From Streptomyces violaceus (lineage in GTDB: Bacteria; Actinomycetota; Actinomycetes; Streptomycetales; Streptomycetaceae), in assembly GCA_000715635.1 (NCBI GenBank), contig KL569150.1, positions 2,508-8,910 on the forward strand: a stretch of DNA of 6,403 nucleotides. The letters are read 5' to 3'. Below are positions 1 to 5,813 of this stretch, one piece after another (within the stretch, counting starts at the first letter, position 1; each line of letters opens with the position of its first letter). The position numbers and the translations under genes are program-made. The notes under the pieces were generated by a model. The model was not told where the DNA came from. It saw nothing but the letters and a program-made list of their open reading frames with translations, and did no database searches.

Positions 1-666
1 GGAGTGGCCGGAGCCGCCGAGGACCAGCAGCCGGCCCTTGTCGTCGGTACGGAGCTCCCCGAGCGGCACCGGCCTGCCGAGGAAGGTGCCCGTGTCGAAC
101 CGGGCCGTGCTGCCGTCCTGGGAAGGACCGGTCACGGTCCGGGGGCCCGGCTTGATAACAAGCCGCGCGCGGGCCACGGGGTCGTTGACGTCGATCCCCG
201 GGTTGCGGCGGTTGCGCGGGTCCTGGGCCCCGGTCACCGCTGCTGCGGAGGCAGTCTCGCCCGGCGTGTTCTCAGGCGCGCCGTGGAAGCGCCCGAGGAA
301 CTTGAACCAGTCGGCCTTGGAGTTCGCGAGCTCGACCGTCCACGAGATCCTGGCGTCGTCCGCCGTCAGCTCGCCCAGGACGTTCCCGTCCTTGTCGTAG
401 CCGTACACGCGGAATCGCGCCGCCTGTCGCTTCACCCGCCCGGCCGTGTCCTTGAAACCGCCGTCGGGCTCGGGCGGGACTCCCGGCCGCTCGGGGCCGA
501 TGAAGAACTCGGTGGGGCTGTTACCCACGCGAGAGATGCCGATGGCCGGATGGATCTCACAGCTGACCACGTCGTCGAGATTCACAGATACCCGCCTCGC
601 CCTGTCGCCTCCGAAGCCCGCGACAAGAGGATGGAACAGAGGCGGCGTCAGGTCACGGACCGTCAC
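1..666 (-). CDS. LodA/GoxA-like CTQ-dependent amino-acid oxidase, N-terminal part (3' end beyond left edge)
   Basis: Reading the minus strand from 585 to 1 gives 195 uninterrupted codons that match the N-terminus of the LodA/GoxA family of cysteine tryptophylquinone oxidases (L-lysine epsilon-oxidase, glycine oxidase). Visible family motifs, in order, are EIHPAIGISRVGNSPTEFF, VKRQAARFRVYGYD, ISWTVELANSKADWF, DPRNRRNPG, and GELRTDDKGRLLVLGG at the edge. Known members oxidatively deaminate amino acids, releasing H2O2 and ammonia, and need a LodB-like flavoprotein to mature the cofactor. The cofactor Cys and Trp lie in the C-terminal half, outside the window, as would any lodB. The start is uncertain. 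GTG at 585 sits just before the conserved domain. The same frame stays open to GTG at 666, after an in-frame TGA, adding 27 residues beginning MTVRDLTPPLFHPLVAGFGG. Neither start has a strong Shine-Dalgarno; an AG-rich stretch lies about 6 nt before 585. The gene is divergent from the ABC cassette. Family is sure, substrate unknown. Confidence 0.85.
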   Translation of the reverse strand, partial: MTVRDLTPPLFHPLVAGFGGDRARRVSVNLDDVVSCEIHPAIGISRVGNSPTEFFIGPERPGVPPEPDGGFKDTAGRVKRQAARFRVYGYDKDGNVLGELTADDARISWTVELANSKADWFKFLGRFHGAPENTPGETASAAAVTGAQDPRNRRNPGIDVNDPVARARLVIKPGPRTVTGPSQDGSTARFDTGTFLGRPVPLGELRTDDKGRLLVLGGSGHS

Positions 667-682
667 CTGATTGGAGCGGTTC

Positions 683-693
683 GGGTGTCACCC
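683..693. repeat. Short inverted repeat GGGTG-T-CACCC
   Basis: A perfect 5-bp inverted repeat with one central base lies 17 bp upstream of the outermost possible start (666) of the minus-strand LodA-like gene. It could be an operator half or chance; such short palindromes are frequent in GC-rich DNA. Confidence 0.35.
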
Positions 694-717
694 TCCGCTA
701 AAGGCGAAAGCGATTGA

Positions 718-733
718 TGCCCAGTTTTGGGCA
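718..733. repeat. Inverted repeat TGCCCA-gttt-TGGGCA, candidate operator
   Basis: Perfect 6-bp arms flank a 4-bp AT-rich centre, in the middle of the divergent intergenic region. The 16-bp symmetric form and the position between two divergent genes fit a dimeric repressor site. It could also form a small hairpin in RNA from either strand. No known regulator consensus was recognised. Confidence 0.4.
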
Positions 734-826
734 GCAGATGGTGATCAAGCCGACCTGGAATCTTGCTGACTTCCGAGAGCACCTGGTCGGGGCGTCGGGA
801 CCATCGCAGGACCCGCTGACTCATCT

Positions 827-839
827 CGCGGAAACCGCG
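827..839. repeat. Short hairpin CGCGG-aaa-CCGCG upstream of the binding-protein gene
   Basis: A perfect 5-bp stem with a 3-nt AAA loop ends 46 bp before the start of the binding-protein gene. If transcription begins upstream of it, it would be a small leader hairpin. There is no T-tract after it, so it is not a classical terminator. Confidence 0.35.
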
Positions 840-885
840 CCTACCTGCGCAAACGCAATATCAAGGCAATCATCCAGGAGCAAGC

Positions 886-1929
886 ATGTCGACGAAACGG
901 CCGGTCGCCGTCGCCCTGGCCGGTGCGCTCTGCCTCATCACCACGGCCTGCGCCGACTCCGCGACGGAATCGGAAGGCGCCCCAGGCGGCAACGCATCCG
1001 CGGCCGCCGAGCGGTCCGGCTACCCCGTGACCCTCGACAACTGCGGGGTTCCGGAGGAGTTCACGAAGGCGCCCGGCCGCGTCGTAGTCATGAACGGAGC
1101 CTCGGTCGCGGAGGTCTCCACACTGCTCGCCCTGGGCCTCGGCGACAAGATCGTAGCCAACCAGCAGAGCTACGGCATGTCCGAGGTCCCCGGTCGCGCC
1201 AAGGCGATCAAGGCACTGCCCCACGGCGACGTCAAGCTCAACGACGCCTACGACATCCCGCGCGAGGCGATGATCGGCCTGCGCCCCGACCTGGTGCTGT
1301 CCACGACCTCCTACGGCTTCGACGAGAAGAACGGCTTCGCCACCCGCAGGCAGCTCAAGCAGATCGGCGCCAACACCTATGTCTCCCCGCAGGGATGCGA
1401 CCAGGACACCTCCAAGACGACCATCGCCGACAGCTACACGCTGCTGCGCGACATGGGCAGGATCTTCCACGCCGGCGACAGCGCCGAGAAGCTGATCGCC
1501 GCCTCGGAGAAGAACATCGCCGCCGTCTCCGCCAAGGTGAAGGGGGAGAAGAGGCCTCAGGTCATGGTCCTGTTCTCCAACATGGCCATGGGCGGCAACG
1601 ACTTCAGCTCGGTCGTCGCCAAGGGCATCTACAACGACATCCTCGCCAAAGCCGGTGGCAGCAATGCCTTCGAGAACGCCTCCAAGACCTCCTTCACCGA
1701 CCTGAGCAAGGAGAAGGTGGCCGCCACCGATGTCGACGCCCTTGTCGTCATCGGCTACAACGACCCCGACCCGGCGGCCTACGCCAAGAAACTGCTGAAG
1801 GAGTTCCCCCAGTGGCCGGCCGCGAAGAACAACCAGTACGTGGCGCTGTCGGACTCGATGTACCTGGGCCCGAGCAACGACCTGGCCGTGGAGAAGATCG
1901 CCCGGATGCTGCACCCCGACAAGGTCTGA
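886..1929 (+). CDS. ABC transporter substrate-binding lipoprotein, FecB/BtuF-like (PF01497 family)
   Basis: This 347-residue extracytoplasmic binding protein captures a ligand and delivers it to the permease and ATPase encoded just downstream. Residues 1-21 form a lipoprotein signal peptide: basic start STKR, a hydrophobic stretch, then TTA before Cys22, which would be lipidated. A flexible Ala/Gly/Ser/Glu linker follows, then the mature domain from YPVTLDNCG (about 46-54). The APGRVVVMNG...ALGLGDKIVA segment and the RPDLVLST segment are typical of type III (TroA/FecB/BtuF) binding proteins. Only two cysteines, C53 and C171, lie in the folded part and could form a disulfide. AGGAG at 876-880, five bases before ATG, fixes the start. 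The family binds ferric siderophores, haem, cobalamin or metals; a clade is proposed to bind F420-0, and the YPVTLDNCG opening resembles proteins often annotated that way. The ligand cannot be decided here. Confidence 0.9.
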   Translation: MSTKRPVAVALAGALCLITTACADSATESEGAPGGNASAAAERSGYPVTLDNCGVPEEFTKAPGRVVVMNGASVAEVSTLLALGLGDKIVANQQSYGMSEVPGRAKAIKALPHGDVKLNDAYDIPREAMIGLRPDLVLSTTSYGFDEKNGFATRRQLKQIGANTYVSPQGCDQDTSKTTIADSYTLLRDMGRIFHAGDSAEKLIAASEKNIAAVSAKVKGEKRPQVMVLFSNMAMGGNDFSSVVAKGIYNDILAKAGGSNAFENASKTSFTDLSKEKVAATDVDALVVIGYNDPDPAAYAKKLLKEFPQWPAAKNNQYVALSDSMYLGPSNDLAVEKIARMLHPDKV

Positions 1930-1967
1930 ACGGCCTGCGGCTGTCTCTCGCCGCCGGCGCCCTGCTC

Positions 1968-2945
1968 GTGGTGCTCTTCGCCGTCATGGTGGTGGCGGTG
2001 AGCATCGGAGCGGTCAACATCCCGGTGGCCGACGTGTGGCGGATCCTCCTGCACCACGTCACCGGGCAGGGCGCCACCGCCGACCCGGCGACGGACCAGA
2101 TCGTCTGGAGCTTCCGGGCTCCCCGCGTCGCCCTGGCCGCCCTGGTCGGCGCGGGCCTGGGCGTCGCCGGGGCGGTCCTGCAGACCCTGGTCTCCAACCC
2201 GCTCGCCGACCCGATCGTCCTGGGCTTCTCCTACGGCGCCTCGCTCGGGGCCGTACTGGTCATCACCCTCGGCGGTCTGGCCGGCCTCGGGGTGTCGGGT
2301 GCCGCGTTCGTCGGTGCCCTGGCGGCCGGGGCCCTGGTCTTCGCCCTGGGGCAACGGCGGGGCCGCCTGGCTCCCACGCGCCTGGTCCTGGCCGGAGTCA
2401 CGGTCGGCTACGTCCTGCTGTCGATGACGAGCTTCGTCCAACTTCTGGCCACACCAACTGAGTTGCGGACGGTGATGTTCTGGATGCTGGGCAGCGTCGC
2501 CGGCGCCCAGTGGGACCAACTGCCCACCGTCACGGTCGTGGTCCTGACGAGCACCGTCGTACTGACCCTGTTCGGACGGCGGCTCAACGCCCTGCTGGCC
2601 GGTGACGAGTCCGCCACCGCGCTCGGCGTGGACGTCAACCGGCTGCGCGCCGTCCTGCTGGTCATCAGCGCGCTGCTCACCGGCACCGTCATCGCCGTCG
2701 CGGGCGGCATCGGCTTCGTCGGCCTGATGATTCCCCACCTGGTCCGCCTCACCGTGGGCGCCGACCACCGCAGGCTGCTGCCCCTGACCGCACTCCTCGG
2801 AGCCGTCTACCTGGTCGTCGTGGACCTGCTCTCCCGGACCGTCAACCGTCCCAACGAACTGCCGCTGGGCATCCTCACCGCTCTGCTCGGCGCCCCCTTC
2901 TTCCTGTGGCTGCTGCGCCGCAACAAGGGCCTGGACACCGTATGA
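1968..2945 (+). CDS. FecCD-family ABC transporter permease
   Basis: This is the multi-span inner-membrane permease, normally a homodimer, of the importer encoded by the adjacent genes. FecCD hallmarks are clear: FRAPR (49-53) followed by GAGLGVAGAVLQ and NPLADPIVLGFSYGAS, then GFVGLMIPHLVR (249-260), GADHRR, a late RTVNRPNELPLGI segment and a basic C-terminus LLRRNKG. The start is problematic. The frame is open far upstream, but homology-like sequence begins around 1929, immediately after the binding-protein stop (1927-1929), with no ATG, GTG or TTG there. The first canonical start is GTG 1968 (325 residues), which shortens the first membrane span and has no visible Shine-Dalgarno. CTG 1926, overlapping the upstream stop, would give 339 residues with a full first span. 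The gene overlaps the ATPase gene by four bases (ATGA), implying translational coupling. Confidence 0.88.
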   Translation: MVLFAVMVVAVSIGAVNIPVADVWRILLHHVTGQGATADPATDQIVWSFRAPRVALAALVGAGLGVAGAVLQTLVSNPLADPIVLGFSYGASLGAVLVITLGGLAGLGVSGAAFVGALAAGALVFALGQRRGRLAPTRLVLAGVTVGYVLLSMTSFVQLLATPTELRTVMFWMLGSVAGAQWDQLPTVTVVVLTSTVVLTLFGRRLNALLAGDESATALGVDVNRLRAVLLVISALLTGTVIAVAGGIGFVGLMIPHLVRLTVGADHRRLLPLTALLGAVYLVVVDLLSRTVNRPNELPLGILTALLGAPFFLWLLRRNKGLDTV

Positions 2946-3745
2946 AACTGACAGTGGACCACCTTCACATCACCTTGGACCGCAAGCTGATCCTCCGCGA
3001 GGTGAACCTGGAGGCCGCCAAGGGCGACATCGTCGGGCTCGTGGGGCCCAACGGCAGCGGCAAGTCCACCCTGCTCCGCACGGTCTACCGCTCACTGCGC
3101 CCGGCGGACGGCGTCGTCAAAGTGGGGGATGACGACGTCTGGGAGCTGTCCGCGCGCACCGCCGCCCGCCGCACGGCAGCCGTGCTCCAGGACGCCGGCA
3201 CCACCACCGGCCTGACCGCGACCGAGATCGTCGCCCTGGGCCGCACACCGCACCACGGCCTCACGGGCCGGGACGGCACCGAGGACCGCCGGGCCGTGGC
3301 GGAGGCGGTCGACCGCTGCGGCGTCGCCCCCTTCGCGGACCGGGACTACGCCACCCTCTCCGGCGGCGAACGCCAACGCGTCCTCCTGGCCCGCGCCCTA
3401 GCCCAGCGCCCGTGTCTCCTGGTCCTGGACGAACTCACCAACCACCTAGACATCCGCGCCCGTTTCGAACTCCTGGACCTGATCCGCAGCACCGGGATCA
3501 CCACCCTGGCGGTCCTCCACGACCTCGACCTCGCCGCCCGGCTCTGCGACCACCTCGTCGTCCTCCACGAGGGCGAGGTGGTGGCGGCCGGACCCGTACC
3601 GGATGTCCTGACACCGGACATCCTGCGCGGCGTCTTCGGCGTGCTGGGCAGGACGGAGCGGGACGAAGACGGCGTAGTCCGCATCACGTATGCGGCGCAG
3701 CCGCTTGCTGTCGGACCGCATGGGACGGCGTACTCCCAGACCTAG
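2942..3745 (+). CDS. ABC transporter ATP-binding protein, FecE/BtuD-like
   Basis: This 267-residue cytoplasmic ATPase powers the importer formed with the two upstream gene products. All nucleotide-binding motifs are present in order: Walker A GPNGSGKST (35-43), Q-loop Q83, signature LSGGERQ (139-145), Walker B ending in D163-E164, D-loop HLD (168-170) and switch H193 in VLHDLDLA. The LHDLDLAARLCD stretch and the GPVPDVLTPDILRGVFG ending are typical of ATPases serving FecCD permeases. One oddity is that the usual DEPT after Walker B is DELT, with Leu165 in place of proline. The start ATG overlaps the permease stop (ATGA); AAGGGC lies about 12 bases upstream. Longer versions starting further up are less likely because they only extend into the permease reading region. 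The C-terminal tail after residue 240 is weakly conserved. Confidence 0.93.
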   Translation: MKLTVDHLHITLDRKLILREVNLEAAKGDIVGLVGPNGSGKSTLLRTVYRSLRPADGVVKVGDDDVWELSARTAARRTAAVLQDAGTTTGLTATEIVALGRTPHHGLTGRDGTEDRRAVAEAVDRCGVAPFADRDYATLSGGERQRVLLARALAQRPCLLVLDELTNHLDIRARFELLDLIRSTGITTLAVLHDLDLAARLCDHLVVLHEGEVVAAGPVPDVLTPDILRGVFGVLGRTERDEDGVVRITYAAQPLAVGPHGTAYSQT

Positions 3746-3818
3746 GCCCGTCGCGTCATGGATCCGTCGGCATCGGCCCGAACGCCGTCAGCGTCCGGTC
3801 ATGAGGCGTCAGGTTCCC

Positions 3819-3862
3819 GCGTCCCCGTCGAGCAGGAGGCTGATGGCACCTGGCGGGGACGC
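3819..3862. repeat. Hairpin with 9-bp perfect stem between ABC operon and ComB-like gene
   Basis: GCGTCCCCG (3819-3827) is perfectly complementary to CGGGGACGC (3854-3862). Inside the 26-base loop, CAGG (3833-3836) can pair with CCTG (3849-3852), lengthening the structure. A further small palindrome, GCACccGTGC, abuts it at 3861-3870. There is no T-tract, so it may be a weak or factor-assisted terminator of the importer operon, an RNA-stabilising element, or an operator of the next gene. Confidence 0.45.
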
Positions 3863-3888
3863 ACCCGTGCCAGCGTCAGAATGGTGCG

Positions 3889-4596
3889 ATGGACCATCAC
3901 TTCGTCGGCATCCCAGGGTTGACCGACGTTCCCCGTGTCGCAGTGGTCATCGACGTCATGCGCGCCTTCACCGTGGCTGCCTGGGCCTTCTCGCGTGGCG
4001 TCGAGAGGATCGTCCTGGCCTCAACGGAGAGTGAGGCACTCGCCTTGAAAGAGAGCCGCTCGGGCTGGCTTGCTCTGAAGGACGGAGCCCCAGCAGCGGG
4101 CTTCGACGCGGTGAACTCACCTGGCCTGCTCAGGCCATGTGATTTCGCCGGTCGCACGCTGGTGCAGAAGACGACTGCAGGAACCGTGGGCGCGCTGGCC
4201 GTCGCGAACGCGCCGCTGGTCTTGTGCGCGAGCTTCGTGGTGGCCGGTCCGACCGCGCGGTTCCTGCGGAACAAGGACTCCGGTCCGGTGACGTTCGTTG
4301 TCACCGGCGACGGAGGCAAGGCCGACGAGGACCTGGCCTGCGCTGAATACATTGGTCAATGCATGGCTGGAGACGATGTCGAGGCGGCCCCGTATCTCCA
4401 CCGAGCGAGGACGTCTCGTGCCGCGGCAGACCTCGCCGGCGGGCTGCGGAGCGGATACCACCCGGACGATGTCGATCTCTGCTTGGAAATCGACAGGTTC
4501 TCCTTTGCGATGGTGGCTCGCCAGGAAGAGTCTCTGACGGTGCTCCGTCCCGTCGCCGTGCCTGACATCCCGCCACCAGCCCGTGGATCGGGGTGA
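3889..4596 (+). CDS. ComB-family protein (2-phosphosulfolactate phosphatase-like)
   Basis: This 235-residue soluble protein has the hallmarks of the ComB family (PF04029), whose founding member hydrolyses 2-phosphosulfolactate to sulfolactate and phosphate in coenzyme M synthesis, with Mg2+. Conserved stretches visible are [10 protein letters not shown] (19-28), GFDAVNSPG (71-79), [12 protein letters not shown] (92-103, where classical members have TTNGT), [11 protein letters not shown] (113-123), and FVVTGDGG...[11 protein letters not shown] (136-156). Length matches the family. No other coenzyme M or sulfolactate genes are in the window, so the real substrate may differ. The family assignment is firm and the activity tentative. 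ATG at 3889 is the natural N-terminus, but no good Shine-Dalgarno precedes it. The gene lies 143 bp after the ATPase gene on the same strand and could be read from it, though a hairpin intervenes. The last residues (PPPARGSG) are unstructured. Confidence 0.82.
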   Translation: MDHHFVGIPGLTDVPRVAVVIDVMRAFTVAAWAFSRGVERIVLASTESEALALKESRSGWLALKDGAPAAGFDAVNSPGLLRPCDFAGRTLVQKTTAGTVGALAVANAPLVLCASFVVAGPTARFLRNKDSGPVTFVVTGDGGKADEDLACAEYIGQCMAGDDVEAAPYLHRARTSRAAADLAGGLRSGYHPDDVDLCLEIDRFSFAMVARQEESLTVLRPVAVPDIPPPARGSG

Positions 4597-4600
4597 CTCT

Positions 4601-4620
4601 CGAATCCGTCCTCGGACTCG
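4601..4620. terminator. Imperfect hairpin just after the ComB-like gene, weak terminator candidate
   Basis: CGAATCCG (4601-4608) and CGGACTCG (4613-4620) form an 8-bp stem around a 4-base loop, with one A-C mismatch on the plus strand (a G-U pair on the minus strand). It begins five bases after the ComB-like stop codon. No T-run follows, so its terminator role is uncertain. Confidence 0.35.
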
Positions 4621-4640
4621 CACCGGCACCACCCGCTCGC

Positions 4641-4669
4641 AAAAAACACCGGCGGGCCCGACTGCCGGC
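4641..4669 (-). terminator. Rho-independent terminator of the quinone oxidoreductase gene
   Basis: Read on the minus strand, a stem of CCGGC (4668-4664) and GCCGG (4653-4649), extendable by one G-U pair, encloses a 10-base GC-rich loop. It is followed after a short TG by six T residues (4646-4641). It lies about 40 bases downstream of the stop codon at 4711-4713. The position and T-tract make this a good intrinsic terminator in a convergent intergenic region. Confidence 0.7.
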
Positions 4670-4710
4670 TCAGCCAGGTCTACGAGACGACCCAGCGGAC
4701 GACCGTTCCC

Positions 4711-5715
4711 TCACGTCATCTTGACGACGACCTTGCCGGCCTTCGCGCGCCCTGCTTCGGCGTACTCCAGCGCTTCACGGGTCGACTCGAACGGGAACAC
4801 GGTGTCCACGACGGGCCGGATCCTGCCGGCCTCGATGAGCGGAGTGAGCTCGCGCAGCTGGTCCCCGCTGGCCTTCATGAACAGGAACGAGTACGTCACG
4901 TTGCGGCGCCGGGCGCGTCGCCGGGTCCGGAAACTCAGCGCGGACATCACCAGCCGGATGATCGGATTCGCTCCCAGCTCCCTGGCGAAAGCGGCGTCGG
5001 GAGGGCCCGCGACGCTGATGACCTTCCCGCCGGGCTTGAGTACGTCCATGGACTTCTCGAGCGTCTCGCCGCCGAGCGAGTCCAGGACGAGGTCATAGTC
5101 GTGCAGGACCGTCTCGAACGCCTGCTTCTTGTAGTCCACGACAACGTCCGCGCCCAGACGCTTCACCAGGTCGACGTTGGCCGTGCTCGTGGTGGTCGCC
5201 ACGTGCGCCCCGAGCTGCTTGGCCAGCTGGATGGCGATGGTGCCCAGGCCACCGGAACCCGCGTGGATGAGGACCTTCTGGCCAGGCTGGACATCTGCCC
5301 GCTCGACCAGGACCTGCCAGGTGGTCAGGGCGACCAGTGGAAGGGACGCGGCCTCCTCCATGGTCAGTGTGGTCGGTTTGATGGCCACGTCGTTCTGGTG
5401 CACCGCGATGAGTTCGGCGAAGGTGCCGATCCGGTCCTTGTCGGGCCTCGCGTAGACCTCGTCGCCCACCGCGAACCGCGTGACGGCCGCACCCACTTCG
5501 ACCACCACTCCGGCCAGGTCGTTGCCCAGGACGAACGGGACCCGGTACGGCAGGATCGTCTTCATCTTCCCGTCCCGGATCATGCGGTCGAGCGGGTTGA
5601 TGCCAGCGGCCTGGATCCGCACCAGCACGTCGTCCGGGCCCACCTCCGGATCCGGCACGTCGCCGGCACGCACGCCGGATGTGTCGCCGTAGCGCTCTAC
5701 TGTGAAGGCTCTCAT
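4711..5715 (-). CDS. NADP-dependent quinone oxidoreductase-like protein (zinc-free MDR family)
   Basis: This 334-residue cytosolic oxidoreductase belongs to the medium-chain dehydrogenase/reductase superfamily, quinone-reductase branch, which reduces quinones or activated double bonds with NADPH. The GroES-like N-domain shows VLVRIQAAGINPLDRMIRDG (30-49), with Asn-Pro-x-Asp where alcohol dehydrogenases carry a zinc-ligand Cys, and LGNDLAGVVVEVG. The Rossmann domain begins with VLIHAGSGGLGTIAIQLAKQ (148-167), the nucleotide loop being AGSGGLG (152-158), then LGADVVVDY. A basic stretch RTRRRARRR lies near residue 265, as in several actinomycete relatives. The C-terminus GRAKAGKVVVKM is canonical. 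The start at 5715 is chosen because GGAG (5725-5722) lies six bases upstream and family homology begins at MRAFTVERYG; an in-frame ATG at 5769 would fall in the leader. The exact substrate is unknown. The gene sits downstream of, and is probably controlled by, the TetR gene. Confidence 0.93.
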   Translation of the reverse strand: MRAFTVERYGDTSGVRAGDVPDPEVGPDDVLVRIQAAGINPLDRMIRDGKMKTILPYRVPFVLGNDLAGVVVEVGAAVTRFAVGDEVYARPDKDRIGTFAELIAVHQNDVAIKPTTLTMEEAASLPLVALTTWQVLVERADVQPGQKVLIHAGSGGLGTIAIQLAKQLGAHVATTTSTANVDLVKRLGADVVVDYKKQAFETVLHDYDLVLDSLGGETLEKSMDVLKPGGKVISVAGPPDAAFARELGANPIIRLVMSALSFRTRRRARRRNVTYSFLFMKASGDQLRELTPLIEAGRIRPVVDTVFPFESTREALEYAEAGRAKAGKVVVKMT

Positions 5716-5721
5716 CGTCGT

Positions 5722-5725
5722 CTCC
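5722..5725 (-). promoter_or_regulatory. Ribosome binding site deciding the oxidoreductase start
   Basis: Minus-strand GGAG is separated by six bases (ACGACG) from the ATG at 5715. It supports that start over the in-frame ATG at 5769, which has no comparable site. Confidence 0.75.
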
Positions 5726-5732
5726 GTATCTC

Positions 5733-5746
5733 GTCCGCAAGCGGAC
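5733..5746. repeat. Leader hairpin upstream of the oxidoreductase
   Basis: On the minus strand GTCCGC-TT-GCGGAC is a perfect inverted repeat; in RNA it would fold as a 5-bp stem with a CUUG-type tetraloop. It lies in the predicted 5' leader, seven bases before the Shine-Dalgarno, so it could stabilise the transcript or modulate translation. Confidence 0.45.
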
Positions 5747-5772
5747 CGGGCCAGGTGCCTCGAGTCCATTAA

Positions 5773-5786
5773 ATTATGGTCGTAAT
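5773..5786. promoter_or_regulatory. Candidate TetR-type operator ATTATGGTCGTAAT
   Basis: This 14-bp near-palindrome (minus strand ATTACGACCATAAT) has perfect ATTA/TAAT outer arms and stands out as AT-rich in very GC-rich DNA. It lies between the TetR gene and the oxidoreductase and overlaps the end of the candidate -10 element. That is the expected layout for repression by the neighbouring TetR protein. Binding by that protein is inferred. Confidence 0.6.
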
Positions 5787-5813
5787 GTTATGAGGCCGGC
5801 CGGCTGGGCGCAA
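5785..5813 (-). promoter_or_regulatory. Candidate promoter of the oxidoreductase gene
   Basis: On the minus strand a -35-like TTGCGC (5813-5808) and a -10-like TAACAT (5790-5785) are separated by exactly 17 bases. This fits the actinomycete housekeeping pattern TTGnnn-N17-TAnnnT. Transcription would start near 5778, inside the operator, leaving a leader of about 60 bases. A second -10-like CATAAT lies slightly downstream but lacks a partner -35. Confidence 0.5.

Larger units (their letters stand above)
667..885. other. Divergent intergenic region between LodA-like gene and ABC operon
   Basis: This 219-bp stretch should hold the promoters of both flanking divergent transcription units. I found no convincing -35/-10 pair on either strand. 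I also found no match to the iron-repressor (DmdR/IdeR) box, the Zur box or the conserved core of a cobalamin riboswitch. It contains three short perfect inverted repeats, listed separately. Frames open through it on the plus strand are GC-driven and do not look coding. Confidence 0.6.

Noticed and set aside
4..717. Plus-strand 237-codon open frame at the left edge
   Set aside because: It is the shadow of the minus-strand LodA-like gene, whose translation shows clear family motifs.
667..885. Iron box, Zur box or cobalamin riboswitch controlling the importer
   Set aside because: Looked for on both strands because of the transporter family. No match to the DmdR/IdeR or Zur palindromes or to the B12-box core could be seen.
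841..1914. Long minus-strand open frame opposite the binding protein
   Set aside because: It is a GC-bias shadow of the plus-strand gene, with Val/Gly/Asp-rich repetitive composition and no family motifs.
1915..1930. Programmed -1 frameshift joining binding protein and permease
   Set aside because: The permease is in the -1 frame, but there is no X-XXY-YYZ slippery heptamer before the stop, and the two proteins act in different compartments.
714..2945. A single 743-codon open frame that appears to fuse an Arg-rich N-terminal half to the permease
   Set aside because: The first 400 codons are the -1 frame of the binding-protein gene: Arg/Pro/Gly/His-rich with no family motifs. Only the part from about 1929 onwards is permease.
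3758..3922. Small plus-strand frame of about 54 codons starting at ATG 3758, between the ATPase and ComB-like genes
   Set aside because: It is low-complexity Ser/Ala/Arg sequence, overlaps the ComB-like start, and has no Shine-Dalgarno or recognisable motif.
5716..5769. 18-residue N-terminal extension of the oxidoreductase from ATG 5769
   Set aside because: It would initiate about nine bases after the predicted transcription start without a Shine-Dalgarno, while ATG 5715 has GGAG six bases upstream and matches the family N-terminus.
5101..5772. Plus-strand open frame opposite the oxidoreductase
   Set aside because: It is antisense to a confidently identified gene and has no recognisable domain.
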